Positions 59,837 through 64,000 of a DNA stretch of 64,000 bases are shown piece by piece (the first letter of the stretch is position 1; each line of letters starts with the position of its first letter). The translations under genes were made by a program, and so were the position numbers. The notes below the pieces were generated by a model. That model was not told the DNA's origin. It ran no database searches and saw nothing but the letters and a program-made list of their open reading frames with translations. The stretch is taken from assembly GCF_030411995.1 (NCBI RefSeq), contig NZ_JASNRC010000007.1:189599-253598 (forward strand). The letters run 5' to 3'. Source of the DNA: Massilia sp. YIM B02769 (GTDB lineage Bacteria > Pseudomonadota > Gammaproteobacteria > Burkholderiales > Burkholderiaceae_D).

Positions 59837-61378
59837 CTATCGCACAATAGTCGCCAGCTGAGCCAAGTGGGTTTTTCGATGTTGCCGCCCTCCTGGCAAA
59901 CCATAGGCCGCAGCCGGGTGCGGCATTGGGCAGCGAAGGTAAACGACGGTCGGGTCTCCCTGCACATCCGAGCCGGTCACGGCCCAGTATGTGTCGTAGC
60001 GCACCGGACGGAATGCGCCTTTCCAGTGAATGGTGCCTTTGGCATCGTTTTCCATTGCATCGGCAAGCCGCTCACGGAAGCTTTCCACGCAGGCGTTTGC
60101 GAAAATGTGATCGATCACCCAATGCTGCGTCGGACGAGACCAATGACTCGGGCATGGTGAGGGTCGAGACGAAACCCATCCAAGCACCCCGTAAAACGCA
60201 CGCCGGGGCGCCCCGAACAGGTAACGCGGTGTCCCGCATCCCTCCCACGACATCCGCCATCTGATGTACGCCTCGGCGACCGGGCAAAAGCTCGCAGTGG
60301 TCTCCTCGTCCGTCCGCCACCACAGGTGGCGCGCCGCAGCGATCACGCAACGCCTGTGTCGCCGAATGACATGCTTCCACAGATGGCGGCGGACCGCCTG
60401 GTACACCGTGGTAACCGACCGCATCTCAGCTTCTCCGCGCGGCTCCCCGACGGTCTCGCTGTTACTCATGTGTTCGATCTGATTCCCCCAGGACGGGTAT
60501 TGTAGAGCCGGATCTTCATCGTCCGGGTGCGCCGCCGCCGGCATTCCTCGCTCCGCTCGTTCCAACGCTTCCATCGCTAGTGTGGCCTGAGCCTTCACTT
60601 TGGCAAAGCGCAGATGATCGATTACTTGCGATACAAACCCGATATAGCGCGACATCCGGCCGTCCGCGCTGGGCCTCGAGAAGATCAGTTCGCCCTGTCC
60701 GTATTGCTGCACCCGGCGTTCCATCTCCATCTTGGCAAGCACGGTTTCCTCTTCAAGCCGAAGAAATGCCACGGTCTCCCCAAGCGCGATGCGCTCACGC
60801 GGGCGTGGCACCAGGACGCTCGCGCGTGCGTCGCGCAGGCCGGGTGCCATATCCGCCTTGCAATGGGGGCAACAGAACGGCATGGCCAGAAGATCCTGGC
60901 GCAGCCGATACGGTATGGACTGCCCGCACCAGCGACAGAATGTCCGCAAAGCCATCTGATGAATAGGACAAGCGGAAACAAGGGTCATCTGGAAGATGGG
61001 CGTATGAAATCCGCGGGCCATGCATGCTTCGCACCAGCGCAAGTGTTCGCTCGATTTGGTGCCGCTTTTAGGCAGCAGCTCAAAAAGGAATGTGGCACGC
61101 ACTTCTCTCGGCGGAATTCGAAAGGCCTCCGCCATTATTTCGATATCAAAAAGTCTTGCGTCGCGCAGATCCACGTTCGGGTTCGCACAGGTTTCGCTCT
61201 TGATCCCACACTTCCTGCTAATGAACGCTTTGGCGATCTCTTTTCCGGAAACCGCGTTTAACATACCGAATTTGAGAACCAGTGCATACGCAGAGCACAT
61301 GCCGCTATACCAGTCATTGCGCCAACACCAGCTGGTTTCTGGTGGCCGCACGGTGTCGAGAATGATTCGGACCGTCAT
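59837..61378 (-). CDS. tniQ: TniQ/TnsD-family target-selection protein
   Basis: 513 residues. The N-terminal TniQ domain includes a helical start and the TniQ zinc-finger set: WCEACM (C116, C119), SACPIH (C137, H140), FCRWCG (C148, C151) and CCPHCK (C170, C173). The long C-terminal region (over 300 residues) has WG/HLWKHVIRRHRR-like basic stretches and ends in a further possible DNA-binding part, longer than minimal TniQ and more like TnsD, which reads a specific attachment site. Its ATG overlaps the tniB stop. It recruits TniB and TniA to the target. Confidence 0.85.
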   Translation of the reverse strand: MTVRIILDTVRPPETSWCWRNDWYSGMCSAYALVLKFGMLNAVSGKEIAKAFISRKCGIKSETCANPNVDLRDARLFDIEIMAEAFRIPPREVRATFLFELLPKSGTKSSEHLRWCEACMARGFHTPIFQMTLVSACPIHQMALRTFCRWCGQSIPYRLRQDLLAMPFCCPHCKADMAPGLRDARASVLVPRPRERIALGETVAFLRLEEETVLAKMEMERRVQQYGQGELIFSRPSADGRMSRYIGFVSQVIDHLRFAKVKAQATLAMEALERAERGMPAAAHPDDEDPALQYPSWGNQIEHMSNSETVGEPRGEAEMRSVTTVYQAVRRHLWKHVIRRHRRCVIAAARHLWWRTDEETTASFCPVAEAYIRWRMSWEGCGTPRYLFGAPRRAFYGVLGWVSSRPSPCPSHWSRPTQHWVIDHIFANACVESFRERLADAMENDAKGTIHWKGAFRPVRYDTYWAVTGSDVQGDPTVVYLRCPMPHPAAAYGLPGGRQHRKTHLAQLATIVR

Positions 61379-62364
61379 TCGACCTCCACCAGATCCGCCG
61401 ACGTGCTCCCATGATGCAACTCCTCTTGAGCCAAGACATAGCTTGCCTCAAGTACCGCCTCGTCCCAAATCTCGGAAGTAAATTCGAAGGTCGGCCCATC
61501 CAATCCCATTTTTTCGGAGAATGCTATTTCAACCGCGTACGCGAAGTACTGCATCGGCACCTCCATCTCGAAGTTGAATCCCGCAAGACGGTGCGCCCTG
61601 TTAAAGGCAGCCCAAAGCTGCCCCGCCTGGTCTACAAGCCGTAGGCCGGCCGACCATGCCTCCGGAAAGAAAAAGCGTGTATATGTCCAGCCACTACCCA
61701 GCGGATATTCTGCCTCGTCGTACGCCTGGAGGCACGTGGCAAAATCGTCTGGTGAGCGCAACCCGTCAAAGCGCATTTCCGTGATCATGAATCGCAGGAC
61801 GATCTGCGTGTGGCCGCTCTGGCGGAGTGCGCTTTTGACGTTGAGCAGTTGCGGTTGGCCGACTGACAGGGTCAGCATCCTGATTCCTTTGCGCTCGAGG
61901 CTATCGTGCACATCACGTAACCATTCATATTCGATGACATCGAGCCGCTGCGCCTCGTCGGCAAAGAAGACGACCCAGTTATAACCAGAGCCGTCTACCA
62001 TCTCGCAAATTTTCTCTATCAAGCGCACGCGTTTTCTGGGATTCGTTCCGCCCAGGTGCTTATGCCCTGCGCCAATGAGCAAGTTAGTGAAAAACGCGTC
62101 CTCAGAGGGTGTCTTTTTCTTCTCGCAGCCAAAACTGATAAAGACAGACTTGGGAAAATCCACCCGCAACGTGCTGATCACGTACCGGATACTGTAGGTC
62201 TTACCAAAACGAGGAAATCCGTAAATGATCGCACCGGGAGTGCGGAGGCGGATCAGTTTTTTCACCCGTTCGACGAGCGCGTCGATCGTTGGGGTAGGCA
62301 CAATGTACGTCTTCAGCGTCATCGGGTGTTCGTCGACGCTTACGGGGCGGATGTCGTTTTTCAC
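61375..62364 (-). CDS. tniB: TniB/TnsC-family AAA+ ATPase
   Basis: 329 residues. Walker A GFPRFGKT (49-56) and Walker B VVFFADEAQR (131-140, DE pair at 136-137), in the TniB/TnsC pattern. It passes target information from TniQ to the transposase in an ATP-dependent way. It lies 9 bp after tniA and overlaps tniQ by 4 bp. The Walker A second residue set (FPRFGKT) differs from the more common GxSGxGKT; it is still complete. Confidence 0.88.
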   Translation of the reverse strand: MKNDIRPVSVDEHPMTLKTYIVPTPTIDALVERVKKLIRLRTPGAIIYGFPRFGKTYSIRYVISTLRVDFPKSVFISFGCEKKKTPSEDAFFTNLLIGAGHKHLGGTNPRKRVRLIEKICEMVDGSGYNWVVFFADEAQRLDVIEYEWLRDVHDSLERKGIRMLTLSVGQPQLLNVKSALRQSGHTQIVLRFMITEMRFDGLRSPDDFATCLQAYDEAEYPLGSGWTYTRFFFPEAWSAGLRLVDQAGQLWAAFNRAHRLAGFNFEMEVPMQYFAYAVEIAFSEKMGLDGPTFEFTSEIWDEAVLEASYVLAQEELHHGSTSADLVEVE

Positions 62365-62373
62365 CCAACGCTC

Positions 62374-64000
62374 CTAAAAGGTAACAATGCGGCGAATTTT
62401 TAGCACGCGGGGTTGCGCCGTGGGCACCTCGTCCGGGGGCGCTGGCTCTGGTACTGGAACGAGGGGCGCCTCTGTCGCCGGTGTAGCGGTGGGCGAATCC
62501 TCAGTCGCTGCGGGAGCGAGAGGTGCAGTCGAGCCTTCCCCTTCGGGGCTGTCCGGACCTTCAGGGTGCTCGGCTGGATTCGGCTCTGCAGCCGGCATCA
62601 CCTGTCTGCCGTTGACGTGTGCCTGCGCTAGTGCATTTGCAGCTCGCTTGCTCGTGCGCGCTTCGCTCCACCTCTTTCTCTCCCAAGCTTCGATGGGGTC
62701 CATGCCATCCTTTACTACGAGCTTGCCTTCCTCGATCTCGCGGAAAATTTGCTGCCGGAGGCGTAAGGAATGCGGCGTCGCATTCCAGGGCCGGGCAGCG
62801 GTCAGAATGCCCAGCTCGGTTCCATCTTCGAAAAACGCCTTGACGGTACGAATGTCGCGCACATCATAATAAATCCGGATTTTTTTATTGATGAGCCCAG
62901 CATTTCCGGCTAACTCCTTGCTGGTATATCGGACATTGGAGAAATTAATGTGCGGGCGTACCCCCGTCTTTAAGGAACCCTTCACCGGCACCACCCGCGC
63001 TTCCTGAAGCAGGCAAAGGCTGGACCGGAGAAAGCGCGGCAGGCTGCGGAGATAACACGGCTTGCGGCGCAACCAGTGGCGCATTGCTGCTAACGGTGTC
63101 ACACCCAGGAGTCCGCCGTGACCACTGCCGTTATAGTTAGCAATCACCACTTCAATAAGCTGTTCCAGCTCCTCGTACTCAATCAGTAACGAGATATCGC
63201 CCCCCGGGTCGCCCAATGCTTTTTCGATGGATTCAGGATCATTTCCCAAGGTTCCTGGAAAACGGTGCGCAAAATGGCGGGAAAGGAGCTGGAAGAAGCG
63301 CTCAATGAACGGTCGCGCATCTGGCTCGCCTGCCGGCCCGTTCTCGGTCCAGCAGCCGACAATCTGGGTCAGGCGCTCAAGGGTTGCAGCTGCCAAGTGC
63401 GACTTGGCTCCATCGAAGCGAAACCAATCCCAGCACGCGTAAGCGGTCACGGGAAATACGGCCGAAGGAAAGCCTCCCCCTTCGTCGATTTCGAGGTCAG
63501 GAATTGTGTACTTCCGAGGGACAAAAGGAGTAAGCGCCGACTGCAATGCGGCAGCGACGTCGTCCTTGTTATACTCCTTGCCGAACGCAAGGGAGTAGCC
63601 AAGCACGGCGCGGGATTGTACGTCGAGCAGGACAAGGATCCAGATACGGTGAAGCTCGAGAGTTCGCTCGAAGCCAAGTGGGTCCTTGAGCCTAATGGTA
63701 AGACGCAGATCCAGCTTATGACCGTCGAATTCGATTACTTGGAACGGCCGGGTGGCTGCCGGTGCCTGTTCCTCATCCCCTGGTGCTGCACCGGTGCGCT
63801 GCCCTCCAGCGTCGGTTGCGGCGTTTGGATACTTTTTTGCGCTCATTTTTCTCAGGTAGGTCTGCATAGTGCGAAACCCCTGCCGCTGCTCAGTAAATGG
63901 ATACTCGTTGGACTTGATCTTCTCGGCCCGGCACGCTCTGATAAATTCGTCGTGGATCGCGCGTAGCGGCTTCCGGACTTGCCGTGCCCTCTTCTGCCCC
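62374..64000 (-). CDS. tniA: TniA/TnsB-family DDE transposase (5' end outside window)
   Basis: About 541 codons are visible; the frame is open to the right edge, so the N-terminal DNA-binding domains are outside. The RNaseH-like core shows VIEFDGHKLD (first Asp), LLDVQSRAVLGYSLAF, WFRFDGAKSHL (second Asp) and, 37 residues on, FIERFF (catalytic Glu). A beta-barrel region follows, then a Pro/Glu/Ala/Thr-rich tail (last 70 or so residues), the place where TnsB-type proteins contact TnsC. No TnsA-like endonuclease is visible; if absent upstream, transposition would be replicative. Confidence 0.88.
   Translation of the reverse strand, partial: GQKRARQVRKPLRAIHDEFIRACRAEKIKSNEYPFTEQRQGFRTMQTYLRKMSAKKYPNAATDAGGQRTGAAPGDEEQAPAATRPFQVIEFDGHKLDLRLTIRLKDPLGFERTLELHRIWILVLLDVQSRAVLGYSLAFGKEYNKDDVAAALQSALTPFVPRKYTIPDLEIDEGGGFPSAVFPVTAYACWDWFRFDGAKSHLAAATLERLTQIVGCWTENGPAGEPDARPFIERFFQLLSRHFAHRFPGTLGNDPESIEKALGDPGGDISLLIEYEELEQLIEVVIANYNGSGHGGLLGVTPLAAMRHWLRRKPCYLRSLPRFLRSSLCLLQEARVVPVKGSLKTGVRPHINFSNVRYTSKELAGNAGLINKKIRIYYDVRDIRTVKAFFEDGTELGILTAARPWNATPHSLRLRQQIFREIEEGKLVVKDGMDPIEAWERKRWSEARTSKRAANALAQAHVNGRQVMPAAEPNPAEHPEGPDSPEGEGSTAPLAPAATEDSPTATPATEAPLVPVPEPAPPDEVPTAQPRVLKIRRIVTF

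Larger units (their letters stand above)
56383..64000. mobile_element. Tn7-like (TniABQ) element with tyrosine recombinase, partial
   Basis: From the break in the ATPase gene to the right edge, all recognisable functions are mobility-related: a tyrosine recombinase, then tniQ, tniB and tniA on the opposite strand, with a repressor/unknown pair between. In Tn7-like elements the transposase operon starts near one end and cargo follows the last tni gene, so the far end would lie beyond 64 kb and this end near 56.38 kb. I cannot see clear terminal repeats or a target-site duplication. It is also possible that the whole metal island is cargo. Confidence 0.6.

Noticed and set aside
1-64000. CRISPR arrays or cas genes, including a CRISPR-associated Tn7-like system
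   Set aside because: No spaced direct repeats or Cas motifs seen. TniQ is long and TnsD-like rather than the short Cas-linked type; the part beyond 64 kb cannot be judged.
1-64000. tRNA or rRNA genes as integration targets
   Set aside because: No cloverleaf with a T-loop GTTCRA pattern and no rRNA stretch was recognised in the window or near the 56.38 kb junction.

Overview
The window is GC-rich, densely packed DNA with betaproteobacterial-looking proteins: CzcE and CopK relatives, PbrT-type lead uptake, czc-type RND operons and a PEP-CTERM-like secreted protein at the left edge. An Oxalobacteraceae/Burkholderiales host (Massilia-like) is my best guess. That is inference from gene content, since no rRNA or housekeeping marker is present. 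Most of the window (about 0.3-56.4 kb) is one continuous metal-resistance island. The last 7.6 kb is the end of a Tn7-like transposition module with accessory genes.

Layout. 0.3-7.8 kb: a copper cassette (small secreted Cys/His proteins, DUF305 protein, TolC-like lipoprotein, Tat-exported multicopper oxidase, DUF411 protein, CusF, CopC, CopD, SnoaL-like protein) closed by a terminator. 8.0-9.25 kb: a lone helix-hairpin-helix plus PD-(D/E)XK nuclease gene. 9.3-16.7 kb, leftward: cytochrome c, a 19-cysteine Csp-type copper store, copB, the copA oxidase, a CopL-like protein, and copS/copR. 16.9-22.4 kb, rightward: a CueR-type promoter and the Cu(I) P1B-ATPase, czcE, a copK remnant, and a second CusF-CopC-CopD cassette whose SnoaL-like gene is broken. 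22.5-28.4 kb, leftward: a CopL-like protein, a TonB-dependent receptor and two PepSY membrane proteins, one fused to a ferredoxin/FAD reductase. 28.6-35.7 kb, leftward: a cusCBA-cusF Cu(I)/Ag(I) efflux operon. 36.0-47.2 kb: a Pb/Cd/Zn region with a PbrT-type FTR1 permease, a lipoprotein, a CDF-like protein, lspA, a czcCBA-like RND operon, a PbrR/CadR-like MerR regulator and a CDF protein with two HMA-like domains. 47.2-56.0 kb: czcI-czcC-czcB-czcA, two small membrane-protein genes, czcD and gmhA. 56.0-56.4 kb: the 3' stub of a Zn/Cd P-type ATPase. 56.4-64 kb: a tyrosine recombinase, an XRE repressor divergent from an unknown zinc-ribbon protein, and convergent tniQ-tniB-tniA.

How the genes work together. 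Cytoplasmic Cu(I) is exported by the ATPase or stored by Csp. In the periplasm it is bound by CusF, CopC, CzcE and the small secreted proteins, oxidised by two multicopper oxidases, and expelled by CusCBA. Zn/Cd/Co/Pb go through two HME-RND pumps and CzcD. Regulation visible in the DNA: four MerR-family promoters with 19-bp spacers (one CueR-like, three PbrR/CadR-like), a CopRS two-component pair with a long inverted repeat upstream, and near-identical extended -10 elements placed 6-10 nt before the start codons of four small secreted metal-binding proteins, which suggests leaderless mRNAs.

The most unusual items are the leaderless small-protein family heading several metal operons, gmhA translationally coupled to czcD, the HhH/PD-(D/E)XK nuclease, and the Tn7-like module with its repressor/zinc-ribbon pair next to a broken zntA-like gene.
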